Counted from the stretch's first letter, positions 37,325-48,215 are shown. The stretch is DNA of 64,000 bases from Porpolomopsis calyptriformis (GCA_951640195.1 CATOCQ010000002.1:1-64000), one strand, 5' to 3'. Numbers and translations are program-made. Notes: generated by a model not told the origin, from the letters alone.

Positions 37325-38100
37325 ATAGGAACGGGGCAATGTTATCCTGTAACAATCTGTTGAAATGGATCCGTTATGACCCTGGCTGATACTGACCAGT
37401 CCGAAGTGGAAGATATTGTCCTCTTGAGACTACCCAAGCCGAAGTCAGAGAACACAGAGAGAGATCGTTGTCATTGTTACTACATACATTTGCATCTGTG
37501 TCTACTTTTTATATGTATGCGACATCAAAGGGGTCAGGGCTTTGTGATCCTTTGATAGCACAATAGCCGATTGGTTGTTTGAAAAGATAGTTGAGACGGG
37601 ATTGGGCCAAATACTTCACCAATAAAGGTGCGGAGCCATAAGGCTTCCTTTGCAGCACGAGTTGCTACATATTTAGCTTTAGGGATCTCTCCGATGGGAA
37701 ATGGCAGGGCGAATCTGCGTGGGTGACAAAAGCAACAGTTCGATATTACTTGCAGCCGCTGCGCAATCCAACAATCTTTCTTCTCAGTAATATCGTGCTA
37801 TCAAAGGATCACAAAGCGCTTCGCTTTGTAGGTTAGACCCCTTCGATGTCGTATACATATAAAAAGTAGACACAGATGCAGCAACAATGACAACGATCTC
37901 TCTCTGTGTTCTCCGCCTTGGGCTTGGGTCGTCTCAAGAGGACGATATCTTCCAATCCAGACTCATCAGTATCAGGCAGGGTCATCATACGCGATCCATT
38001 GCAACAGATGGCTACAGGATAACGTCACCACATTCCCATTCAACCCGTATCCTGCCCCCTTCCACTACCCTTCCTTCTTCAAAACTTCTTCCTGCCTCGC

Positions 38101-38844
38101 TTACATACCCACCCACGATAGGGATGGCCATGGTACCGATGGTTCCGGCAGGGTTGGCATGGATGTCACCCTAAGGATGCCCTTGGTGCCAATCAGTGGC
38201 ATGATATCGTTGACCTCTATCACAAACAGAGGGCCTAAAATGTGCACAGATTGAAGGGAAGGTCTCGAGGAAAGATATGCGTCGAGGAGGGCCCAATTGA
38301 CGTTGACGCAGTTATCCAGGTTGGCCCGTGTAAGATCCAGAGTGAACTTGGTCAAAGCACTCATCAGACATCCAGCAAATATTCTCGAGATATCGATTGT
38401 GTCGTAGTGACCCGGCATTTTTAGTCGTAATCCAGAGAGGGTAACTTCCCTGAGGTATAAGTTGCAGGAAAAGCTTAACCGCTCGAGTTCTAGGCAGTCA
38501 TCTTTATGCGGGATTAGTGATAAAGCCCAGACATATAGGAATAAACTAAAACACTGACATCCGGAGACATCGAATCCCAACCTGGCGACCCACAGGTTAC
38601 TCCCGGCCATCTCCAGATGTTCCTGAACCAAATCGCCGCCCCACTCCGAAATGGCGGTGAACTCAACAAGGTGGATAGGGTGTCGCGGCTGTGGCAATGG
38701 ATTGACAATGGCATATTGGGCCAGGGAGGGCAACACAGCGGAGGAAACATCCCTATTCACTAGGGATAGTGCGAGTAGATCCCTGGGCCTGTCCTGAATG
38801 TGGGAGATTATTTTGAACCACAGCTCTAGGGGAAGGAGGATCAT
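38101..38844 (-). CDS. F-box-like protein, left-facing paralog
   Basis: A single exon starting MILLPLELWFKIISHIQD and keeping the same landmarks as its partner (GCQCFSLFLYVWALSL, LREVTLSGLRLKMPG, LLDAYLSSRPSLQSVHI, MPLIGTKGIL). It ends WPSLSWVGM, shorter than the partner. The frame is open, which with many substitutions between the paralogs suggests both arms have been kept under some constraint. Confidence 0.65.
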   Translation of the reverse strand: MILLPLELWFKIISHIQDRPRDLLALSLVNRDVSSAVLPSLAQYAIVNPLPQPRHPIHLVEFTAISEWGGDLVQEHLEMAGSNLWVARLGFDVSGCQCFSLFLYVWALSLIPHKDDCLELERLSFSCNLYLREVTLSGLRLKMPGHYDTIDISRIFAGCLMSALTKFTLDLTRANLDNCVNVNWALLDAYLSSRPSLQSVHILGPLFVIEVNDIMPLIGTKGILRVTSMPTLPEPSVPWPSLSWVGM

Positions 38845-38934
38845 GATGGATGGTGGGTGGTGGCTTAGGGAGAAAGTGGAGAATTGGGGTCGAGAAAAAA
38901 TGAGGGGATTTTATAGTTTGGATGCCACGATTAT

Positions 38935-39275
38935 TGTGGCTTGTGGCAAACGAGCTCTGCCCACGCTCACTGTCGATTGGCTTGGTTTTCTCGCCCCTTA
39001 ATTCTCAGACCGCGGTAGGTTCATGTCCTGTCAGCGAACGCTGCATGCGTCATACAGTTAGTCAGTGCTACACAGCGCTATGTTACCATTCACCTTCGGT
39101 CGGCCTGGTTCTTGCCTCTTAGCTTCACTGCACCACAATGTATCACCACCTTTTAACCAAGTACACTCTGTTCGGAACAGAGCGGTTCGGTTCAGAGGAG
39201 TACACTGAAACTCTGTTAGACTGCTCTCCAACCTTTGCTTCAAACGGAATGCATTTATTTCAGCCAGGCCTCTAA
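38935..39275 (-). repeat. Inverted diverged copy of the 3.5-4.3 kb element
   Basis: The reverse complement shares the near-palindrome ctctgttc(n)gaacagag, the ctgaaat...cattc boundary and gaaaaccaagccaatc phrases with 3,540-4,340. The 219-bp satellite proper is absent here, so the element can occur without it. Confidence 0.65.
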
Positions 39276-39502
39276 GTGAACGCAAGGGAGAAGGGCAGGT
39301 AGAAGAAGGTGGCAGGATCAGGATCGAATGGCGCAGTGTTATTCCACAGTTGTCCTCTACTTTTTAGCTCAATCTACAGCTCCATCGACTCAATACGGTA
39401 TATGCAGTGAAGTATAGCAGGCGTAGCTGATAAATCTCGACAAACAAACCATACTTGCCCCGATCACTTTAGTGCATCTTGCTAAATCTCTTGATAAAAT
39501 CC

Positions 39503-41509
39503 ATGGAGACTGATTTGCATGCTCTCGAAACTAGCTGGTGGCCTGTTGGAAAGGTCCTGCAGGCCACGGTTCCGCTATCCTCACGATGCTATATCAAAAA
39601 CACCACCCAGGATGGACTCATGTCAGTCCAAGCGGCCCAACATATTTGTTCTCTCCCGATAAAGTGGAGGCCAATATTCACCGTCATTGACTTGTGCCAG
39701 CTTCAGCTGCAATTTCAAAAAGAGGATGGAGGGAGTCATCTTGGAAAGTTGATGGTATGGTATGACATGCTTAGGACGTATATCATAAAGGAAGCGCAAA
39801 GAGAAAAGCCTGCGTCTGGCAGTCTTTGGATTCCTGATGTCGTTCATCGGTTCTGTGTTCGACTGGAGCTAGGGAAGGCCCACCAGCCCAAAAAACTCAA
39901 AGCATTCGAAGCCGAGCTTAGAAGCCATTATTCTTCCAGACAACACTGGTGGTATGGTAAGATATCGATATTTTCAAGGCTAGGCTTGAGTAATAAATGC
40001 TTGTATACCCAGACCTTTTATCCTGGAAGCAGAGCAAAGAATTCTACTGGCTTCCCCAAGTCCTAAAATCCGTTGATCCTTTCAGTGACCGATCGAATTG
40101 CACCACCTGGCTTGACGGTTTCGAAGCAGACTGCATCTTATTTGGGTTCACCAATCGTTTGGAGGCTGTCGCGATCTCCTCCGTGGAACTTGAGCGTGTA
40201 CCTGAGCTTGAACTTGGACCTGGGTATGAACACGAACACGAATATGAACAAGATGATAACGATCAAGGTGAGGGTGAAGGTGAAGGTGTGTGATCCTGAT
40301 GTCAATTCGATAGCTTGTTAAGTACTTATCATTCAATTAATTTCATGAGCTCCAAAAAGGAAGCGAGGACGCCCACGCAAGGACAAGCATGTTGAATTAT
40401 CTAATGATTTCCCCAAAGCACGGATTCTGAGGAGTGGAGAGAGGGTTGCATCTTGCCCTATGGATTTCTTTCAGACCCTCCCTGCATTAACGGGGGGTGA
40501 TGTCCCCAGAAAAAAGGCCATGAGAAAGGTACCGACTATGTTATTTTTCAATGGCGTCATATTCACCATACACAGAGAATTCAAGCGAATACAAAACCAG
40601 AAGCAGAAGCAGGCGTCTCAGCAAAGTCACTACCTGCTTCTCCTGGCAAGGACTTCCAGGTTTGTTTGTAGTTTTATGTTTGTATTTGAATGATTTGTAC
40701 AGGTAAGACGCCCTAAGCAGCCCTCATTGGCAAGGCGTATACCCTCCTCAGCTATACCATCTGTGAATCACCCTCAGCAGGTGGGTCTTATCTTCTTCAT
40801 ACCTAGTCAGAAGCAATGGCGATTTATCCAAGAATTCGTCCAGAAAAATCGAAATCGAAATCTATCCGAAAGCCTGCTTGTAGGTCTGGATCCAGAAATA
40901 GAGGTTGAGAAAAGGAAAAGGGTATAGTATTTTCCCCATCATGTGCCTCGTGTATGCTTATATGTATGTCTCCTAGGATACGAAGGGGAAGGGGCGCGCT
41001 ACAGACACCACTCTGGTGGGTATCAGGCTTGCATTCGAGTCATTCGGAGTACAAGTCCAGATGGATGGTGACGGTAGCCATCCTTTTTCTTCTAGGTCGT
41101 GGATGATGGTCACGATAAGCTAGAACCAGAACCCATCCCACGTTGGGTGAAATTGCTCCTTCAGCCACTCAGCGGTAATGCAGATGACCTCGCAACCCAC
41201 CTCCTTGATCTATCGGATGCAATGAAAGGATACGACAAGAAAGGCATATGGGTCGATTTGTCACACTTTGATGTAGACATGGTATGTCTTTCTGTCGAAT
41301 ATGGGGGTATTGCATCCATCCATTTTTCTGACTAGATCAAGAATCTGGTGATGGAGTGGAAAAAGCGACAAGACTTGGCAAATTTCACTATGTTTGAGGA
41401 CAACGACGAGTTGGTTTTCATGAAGAGAACGTTCAAAGGCATACACGCCCTCATTGCCAAAGGTGCCATGCACAACTTTCATAAGTATGTTGAGGAAATG
41501 ATGAAATGA
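39503..41509 (+). CDS. AT-hook protein with shared N-terminal exon
   Basis: The ATG at 39,503 (METDLHALETSWWPVG) opens the shared domain in diverged form: TVIDLCQLQLQF, LGKLMVWYDMLRTYI, VVHRFCVRLELGKAHQPKKL. It has the same phase-1 donor after WWY at 39,956. Later exons give EFYWLPQVLKS, an acidic EHEHEYEQDDNDQ run, then KRKRGRPRKDK near 40,355-40,390, a canonical AT-hook. They continue through QVGLIFFIPSQKQWRF and PRWVKLLLQPLSGNADD to the stop EEMMK at 41,507. The hook binds the minor groove of AT-rich DNA. The rest is unrecognised. It is convergent with the Ulp1-like gene. Exon borders after the second exon are approximate. Confidence 0.6.
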
Positions 41510-41643
41510 AGACAAGGTTGCGATGCACAAATGAATAGAATGGCTGAATGAACGAATGCTGAACGAATGCTGAATGCTATTACAGCTAATAAAGCTACCC
41601 CATCTTCAGACAAAAACCAGGTGAATAGTACAGTGAGTGTATA

Positions 41644-43251
41644 TTAAGATTCCTTGCGATCGCCAATCCTAAGCTTCCCAGAAACCAGCTCCATGATCAT
41701 CATATTCCGAAAATCAGCAACATCAGCCTCTTCCAAAACTGAAGGTATAGCCATACCGTTGACCAGCCACTTGAGATATTGACAGGTATACACCCCGCAA
41801 TCTGTGGACCCTTTTTGTTGCGGCACAGACATATCTGTTTCGCAATTCCACCCAGAGAGATTATAATTCACCTCAGTGGTGAGATAATCGCTGACAGCCT
41901 TTTTCGACACCTGTCAGCATTTAATCAGGAACTCTGTGGCTTGAAAATCTCACTTTAATAATGCCTGCCCGGGTCTTCGCATTTCCGCATGCAGTCATAC
42001 TATCATAGAACTCCCAGCGTCGATCCGTGAAGTTCATCCTCAGCAGCAGCCAGTGATTTTGGTTTTGGTTTACGGGGATATAAAGGGACTTCAAGGTTTC
42101 CAACGTCTCGTTGATGGAGGACAAAGCAGCTGCATACCATCCACGTTTGACCTTTTGGCCATTCTTGGTAACCTGTCAGATCGATGGAAGGAAGGAAACG
42201 TTTGGGAAAAGGGCTTACCAACTCTGCAGAGAGCAACCTTGTTGCGCCACCATAATCCTTGTGGTCTAGGTTTGATACCTGAGGCCAGAAATATGTCGAT
42301 ATCAGTTTTACTTCTTTATCCTTATTCTGAGCCCGACAGAGATCGATGTATGAGCCTAGGATAGAGTCATCCAATTCGGCGCCTGGGTTAAGCTTTTGTA
42401 GAGCTTTGTGGTCAACGAGGGAGGTGGAGCGTGGGCATACCAAGGATGGGTCTGCAAGCAGACGTATCCAAGGCATCGTGGAATGCTCTTCCTTGGAGAA
42501 AAAGGCATAGATCGGGGTGTCGACAAATTTCAATGGTTTGTTTGCCTCTTTTACACCAAATAGTTAGTCTTCAACAAGCAGAGAAAACGCAATGTCTTAC
42601 CAGCTGCAATAGTACTGCTTGGGCATGCTCGCAAAAACACATGGAATTGCCAGGCGTAAAGTCTTGTCTTTTTCTCTGGGAAGCCTAGGTGGTCTTTTGA
42701 AATTTCTAGCCACCTGGGCAGATAAAGCTGGACACTGGGGGTTTTTAAAGCCCTTTCCCACTCTGCGTGTCAATTAAAATTAAAATCGAAGCGTGAATAA
42801 ATATCTCATTACACTCACCGTCCAGAGAGGGTGCAGGCATGCCTTCATCCTTCCAGGCACCATATCTCTTAATGAGTTCCATAAAGTCATTGCGGCCCTC
42901 TGGGATATGGGTGCATCCACAGAATGTTCGCCATAGCCATGGGGTGAGGACTTCAGGCGAGCGCAAATTATGCCCCTTCACCCCCTTGAAGTAGTCCTCT
43001 ATGGCAGCACGCAACCGAGTGTGGTAGTTGTAGTTATGGCTGCACTGGCCAGTAGCACTTGTATGCCAATACATGTAGTGCGCATCAAAGAGCGCAAGCT
43101 CGAATGCTGGGAGGCCATCATCATGCAATTCGCAGCATATCGTGCCTATCCAGATGAAATTACGTCCAAAGGTCCATTTAGTGAACTTGCTAACGGGGGG
43201 GGTTGTCGACTGATTCCAGAGGCTTTCATCGTTGGCGAAAACTTCAGCCAT
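41644..43251 (-). CDS. Ulp1-like (C48) cysteine protease with shared N-terminal exon
   Basis: The first exon, 42,818-43,251, starts MAEVFANDESLW and carries the shared domain (AFELALFDAHYMYW, TRLRAAIEDYF, LWRTFCGCTHIPEGRNDF). It ends with a phase-1 donor at SLD. Later exons include AWQFHVFLRACPSS, DSILGSYIDLCRAQNKD and the protease core: QNQNHWLLLRMNF (catalytic His), WEFYDSM (Asp), then QQKGSTDCGVYTCQYLKWL (Gln and catalytic Cys), ending at 41,644. Ulp1-family enzymes process or remove SUMO. The full catalytic set is present. Frames between exons agree with GT-AG introns, but two internal borders are not fixed. It is convergent with the AT-hook gene 135 bp away. Confidence 0.75.
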
Positions 43252-43434
43252 TCCTTAATTCCAGCTTAAGTTGATTCGCGTACACTAACGGAACCCACAC
43301 ATAAACACTCACCTCACAAAGCGACTCTATGTGAGGCTTCGGGGTTTCCTAGAAATCCTTATAGGACTAGCCACCAGTTCACTTTACTTCACTTCTTGCA
43401 GCCTTCGTTTGCCTGTCGATTAAATCAAATCACG
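43252..43434. other. Promoter side of Ulp1-like gene
   Basis: No coding signal. It carries the left target-site duplication of the retroelement fragment at 43,422-43,434. Confidence 0.4.
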
Positions 43435-43589
43435 ACACAACTCATGAAACTCACTGCGTGAGCCAAAGCCCTGGGACAACCCACTTATAAGGCTGCGAAC
43501 AAAGTTGCAGAGTTGGTTGTGTATAGTAATATAGAACTAACTAGTGCATCTTAGCGCATACATTTGCTGAATTCAAAAAAAAAAAAAAA
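43435..43589 (+). mobile_element. 5'-truncated LINE tail with target-site duplication
   Basis: About 155 bp ending in a run of about 17 A is bracketed by the 13-base direct repeat aaatcaaatcacg (43,422-43,434 and 43,590-43,602). The inserted sequence (actcactgcgtgagccaaag, then ccctggg) matches the 3' UTR of the element at 47,316-48,199 (gactcactgcgtcacccaaag). This is a dead, severely truncated copy made by target-primed reverse transcription. Confidence 0.88.
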
Positions 43590-43598
43590 AAATCAAAT

Positions 43599-43604
43599 CA
43601 CGTG
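43599..43604. promoter_or_regulatory. E-box CACGTG, 55 bp upstream of PHD gene
   Basis: It lies in TCACGTGAGTCT, directly abutting the poly(A) end of the retroelement fragment. The same 12-base string follows the other retroelement at 48,209-48,220. Confidence 0.45.
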
Positions 43605-43659
43605 AGTCTCTTTTTCCTTAGCGCCGTTACAACAGACTTTTCATACACGATTAGCTGCA

Positions 43660-46600
43660 ATGCCCCATACACAATCAGCGACTAGCAACTTTCATGGGGA
43701 TGATTACTCTGATAGTGATTCCTCCCAAGGCAACCCACCCTCTCCGATGAATATCTCCCCGACCCAAGGCCACACAACCAATCAACCTTCACCACGCTAT
43801 ACCCCTGAACCCAATGAAGGTGGTTGGAATCCCAACGATTTCCTGAACATCTCACCTTCTCCCAAAATTTCTGCACGCGGCATAGAGTATGAACAAACAA
43901 ACAAACATATCTTTATGTCTCTTTATTAACATATCATCACCAACTAGTACGCAGCCAAATGCCCTCATCCACCAACCACCCCTTACCCAAGCCACCCAGC
44001 CTCCTTCCGATCCTGGCCAAGAGCGCCAAGTAGGTGAACAGACCCACCAGTCGGCTCCATCTCCATCTACCTCCACATCTCGGCCCATCGATCTCACGAA
44101 AGACAAGGCCGACTCACACAGGTATGTATTGGATCTGATCTGTGGCATAGCATAATGACCCACATTCTGTGGTAGTCTAGAGCCATTGTTGGCAGCATTG
44201 GAACAGGTGCAAGTCGGAAACAAACTAACGCTCGCAACATTTGAAAATACCGGCAACCAAGCCACCGCCCCAGCCCAGCCCATTCCTGCATCCAAACCCA
44301 CCGCCCCTGCCAAACCCGCCGCCCGAGCCCAAACCACCGCCCCAGCTAAAACCGCCGCCCGAGCCCAAACCACCGCCCCAGCTAAAACCGCCGCCACCGC
44401 CAACCCTGCTGCCCCAGCCAAATCCGCCACTGTCAACCCCACTGCCCCTGCCAAATCCACCGCCCCTGCCAAACCCGCCGCCCCAGCCCAAACCACTGCC
44501 CCAGCCAAACCCGCCGCCACCGCCAACCCTGCTGCCCCAGCCAAATCCGCCCCCCCAGCCAAATCCGCCCCCCCAGCTAAATCCGCCCCCCCAGCCAAAT
44601 CCACCGCCCCTGCGACACCTGCCGCCCCTGCCAACCCTGCCGCCCCAGCCAAGGATACAGCTAATCAACCTGCTGCTGTGATGCGCGGCAGTATAGCAGA
44701 GAACCAGCCCGAGTTCAATTTCGACCTCGGTGACTTGGCAAACATTCCATGTACATCATCCTACATTGTTTCTTTGATGAACAGTTGTTGACATTACACA
44801 CTCTTTTTAAACAAAGCAACCAGCTCGAGCGGAGGCAAGCCAACATCACCTCCACTTCAGGATGAAAACTTCGGCATTGATCCGATGCTCACAGCATCAT
44901 CTTCAATCAACAACCATCTGTTGCCTGCATCCTCCCCCTCCCTGGATCCACCATCTCAACCCAATGCGAAGCATGTGGGTGCAGAGAGGAGGAGTTCGTC
45001 AAGTGGAGCGACGAAAAAACAGACTTCCAACCGTGTGCCCGAGAAGAGGAAGAGGAAGGCTGCTGCAGGTGGCCGTGCAGTGAAGCGACGGCGCTATGGG
45101 TTTCACACGTCAACCTGCATCACGGATGCACTGCCAGGAAACCCTGGCGAAGACTTTCTCCATTCATTGGAGAACATGGATAAACTGACGTCGGAAACGG
45201 CATCATCATCTCAAGATGATGATGAAGCACAAGGCAAGGGGTCGGCAAAGATGGTAAGAAGATGGGAGGAAAAATAATTTATTACGAGTCCCGCTAATAT
45301 GCTGCATGTTTTGGATAGTTTTGCCAATATTGTAGTGATGGTGGGTCATTTGTGGTATGCAGTGAACCAGGGTGTGGTGTCATGCTGTGTGTTTCCTCGG
45401 ACTCGACTGCGTGTGTCCAGTGGGATGTTCCTGAGGGAACTCCATGGTACTGCCTGAGGCATTGTCGCCTCAAAAAAATACTTCCCAAGGTTTGGATCTA
45501 CTTCATGCAAGACAACACCACTGATTTTCCTTCTTCAGTATACAATCAACTCACGAATAAAATCATTCTTCCACGGGGGGAGGGTTATAACCCCCCTCCT
45601 CTACATCCACATATACACATGTGAGGCAAGAATGGTCAAAGAGACACTAACCGCCCCGAATATCGCAGGGCGATTGAAAGACTTTTACAAGCACGAGCAG
45701 GATGACCAGGTGAGGGACGTTTCCTCGAATGACCGAGTGATTTAGGCTTATGGTATTCTATAAACAGCTCCAGACTATATACGTTTACTTGAATAATGGA
45801 CGCACTCTCAAAGCATTGCGCTCACAAGCGGTGGAGTGGATAAAGCGATTCCCGAACTCAGCAGTCCTTGTCGTCCTTGAAGGCCATACTACAGTTCAAA
45901 CGGGGGAGTTAGTCTACGCATTCCCAGGGGCCAAAACCAACCGCCACGCCCACATCACCGAAGTAAGTAGTTGTTGGAGGACTTCATAAGAAGATGCTAT
46001 CGTCGAACTGGAGCTGAACCGGAACCGGTTTCCCCAGATTCTACGCGCTACTATGCAGGATGCATACGATCCCGTGTTTATGCAGAACCCATCAATCAAG
46101 GGCTTGATTGCCCTGTGCTGTGGGCACACATTTCACCACGAGGGAAGTCTACAGTCGTGGAAGTCCCTGGTTGAAAGGTATGCAGGATTTCCCTCTTCCC
46201 CTTCCCCTTTGCGACTTCTGCCCAACAATCAATAAACCGTTTTATCCCTCCTTCTAGTAATATCTTCACTTGGGTCATTGGATTCTCCGCAAAGGTGTTA
46301 TCGCCTATCAAAGTCACATCTGCATTGCCATTATTCGTTGAGCTGGCATTCCTTCAGCAAGAGAAGAACATGCAGGATGTGGAGGAAGCGCTGCATCGGT
46401 CATTTGACCGAGTAGACATCCTCTCACACACACCCGTCCTGCTCATTCGTGCATGGAAGGGATCGGAATCGGAATCAGGAGGTGACATTTCCGTCACGCA
46501 ATTCGCGCTCTCCAACGAGGACTGCCCATGGGGATTGGATCCTCCGGCATGTCCGACATGTGGTGTGGGCTGTTTTGTAACATCAAGCATGCTTGATAAG

Positions 46601-46810
46601 AAGGGCGATTGGTGCCGCCTTTCATGTGGATTCTGCAAGTCGCGTGTGCAGAAGGTTCGTCGACCTAACTTTGTACAGGACTGTGACAAAAAGCACTTGC
46701 GGCCATACAAGTACTGTATTTTGCCGTTCCCTGTGCCACCTGACGCCTGGGCACACGCTAAGTGGAAGGAAGGTGGAAGGAAGAAGGTGGGCGAAACCCA
46801 ATCAACATGA
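43660..46810 (+). CDS. PHD-finger protein with possible caspase/CHAT-like domain
   Basis: Exons 43,660-43,886, 43,948-44,121, 44,176-44,750, 44,817-45,253, 45,319-45,489 and later ones splice in phase. The N-terminus is disordered and contains about 30 Ala/Pro/Lys repeats (PAKSAPPAKSAPPAKS type), then basic KRKRKAAAGGRAVKRRR. A Cys-rich finger follows: FCQYCSDGGSFVVCSEPGCG and TPWYCLRHC, PHD/ADD-like. Next comes TPLLYIHIYTCEA, SAVLVVLEGHTTVQTGELVY, then GLIALCCGHTFHHEG and FTWVIGFSAKVL. A strand ending Gly-His and a later strand ending Cys-Cys-Gly, followed by a VIGF segment, is the order of the caspase/CHAT peptidase fold. A second Cys cluster (CPTCGVGC, CRLSCGFCKSRV) ends the protein. The protease reading is inferred. 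Confidence 0.62.
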
Positions 46811-47300
46811 GTGGTGTGGACCTGCCCATGTATACGACTATATTGTACCACATCTTCCTTTGATACAAGTTGCCTCCTGAGCATGGGGCAGTGTTCGATA
46901 GTATCCTCTGTGTGATCAACAGATAAGACCTTCCTTTGTTGCAAGTCTGAGCATCATCTTTTACAAGCTTCTTCCAAGTTCAGTGTGGCAGAGGCCAGCA
47001 TTTATTGGTCAAAATCTAGTATTTATATATCGGTGGTATGTTGTTCGCAATACAGTATTAGGCCCTGCCTATTCGCCCACACCCATCCTCATTCCCGCCG
47101 TTGACTCTGATCCTCGCCTTGCCTGCTCCTTCTCAATCTTTCTCCCCTCCCGTCATGTATTTGGATAGTATTCTCGGCTACTGCAGCTTAGTAGGCCAAG
47201 TCATTGATACTGATTAACTGAACTGGAACTGAACTGTGACTGGAGGCAAAGAAAGAAGGGAACGTTAATCGAAACATTCCTTTCTACAGCCTTTCTACAG
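46811..47300. other. Intergenic
   Basis: No gene is seen. It may contain the original 5' exon or leader of the dioxygenase gene, now separated from it by the retroelement. Confidence 0.4.
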
Positions 47301-47315
47301 AAATGTGTGTCACGT

Positions 47316-48199
47316 TGCCCTGGAGTCATTCACTGGGCTGTAGCCAACTAGGGAGAAAATCCCTGGTTGGGCTCGAGAGGTCAAAATCCATCGCCGGTGG
47401 GTCTCTGAGAAAGGCAGAGCGTACCCATCCATGTTGTTACCACGTCGGTGCAGTGGTTAGTGTCCGTGTGTGTGTGCAGCTGGGTGTGATCCCCACCTGT
47501 ACCCTTTAGGGAGGTCGTAATGACCAACTCTGCTATTGGACTGTACCTAGCTGGGAGGTCTTTGGACTGCTGGTTTCTTTGCCACACCAATTAGGGAGAC
47601 TTATGTCGACCTGGTCCAGGTAGTACACCTATAGGGGAGATGCTACATCGCTGAGGGCCACACACGTCAAGAAGCATTGCCTTACTGCACTCAGGGTGCC
47701 CACAAGGGACCCTTTAGACGGGTTACAAACGCGAGAACACATAATACAAGAGTGCCCGCAATACGACGAACACCAAAACCTCCTCCGGAAAGCATCAAGA
47801 AATATCTCACTGCCAGAGATCGTTCATACTCAAACCTGGAGCGTTCACCAAGACAGGCAGACCCTATGCCAAACCCAAATCCCCCACGTTCGATGAAGAA
47901 CCCACAGTCCCAGTCCAACAGGATGACGACACAACCGAGGGCAACCTAGCCCAGGAAGGCCAACCTATGGCCACACCCCCAAATGCCGAAAACGGTGCAA
48001 CTCCAGCACAATAAGAAAACACCCAACTCAACCCACAAATCACGAGACTCACTGCGTCACCCAAAGCCCCAGGGATTGACCCCCTCATATGTATATAAAC
48101 AAAGTAGCAGGGCTGGTCATAGATAACCAGCCACCACGTCTTAGCACGTACGCTTGCTTGTTGCGGTATATAAATGCTGAAATCAAAAAAAAAAAAAAA
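47316..48199 (+). mobile_element. LINE-tailed non-autonomous retroelement, 884 bp
   Basis: It is flanked by the 15-base direct repeat aaatgtgtgtcacgt (47,301-47,315 and 48,200-48,214) and ends in about 16 A. The interior has a tRNA-like pol III promoter stretch near 47,440-47,515 (cagtggttagtgtccgtg, then ggtgtgatccccacc). The 3' half has a LINE ORF2 C-terminus in broken frames: LQTREHIIQECPQYDEHQN and LLRKASRNISLPEI, then SFTKTGRPYAKPKSP to a stop at 48,013. This suggests a SINE-like head joined to a LINE tail, or an internally deleted LINE. Intact ends show one integration event. Confidence 0.8.
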
Positions 48200-48209
48200 A
48201 AATGTGTGT

Positions 48210-48215
48210 CACGTG
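48210..48215. promoter_or_regulatory. E-box CACGTG upstream of dioxygenase gene
   Basis: It lies within TCACGTGAGTCT abutting the right end of the retroelement. Confidence 0.4.

Larger units (their letters stand above)
36521..38846. repeat. Inverted duplication with ~1.05-kb arms
   Basis: The left arm, about 36,521-37,565, and the right arm, about 37,797-38,846, are diverged reverse complements around a spacer of about 230 bp. Besides the F-box frames, the 3' flanks also match, for example gtgatcctttgatagcac at 37,545 and its complement near 37,797, and the agacaca/tctgtgtctact region. Arm divergence implies an old event. Confidence 0.85.

Noticed and set aside
44225..44668. Gly/Trp-rich minus-strand frame of 147 codons
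   Set aside because: It is the antisense shadow of the Ala/Pro/Lys codon repeat in the PHD-finger gene.
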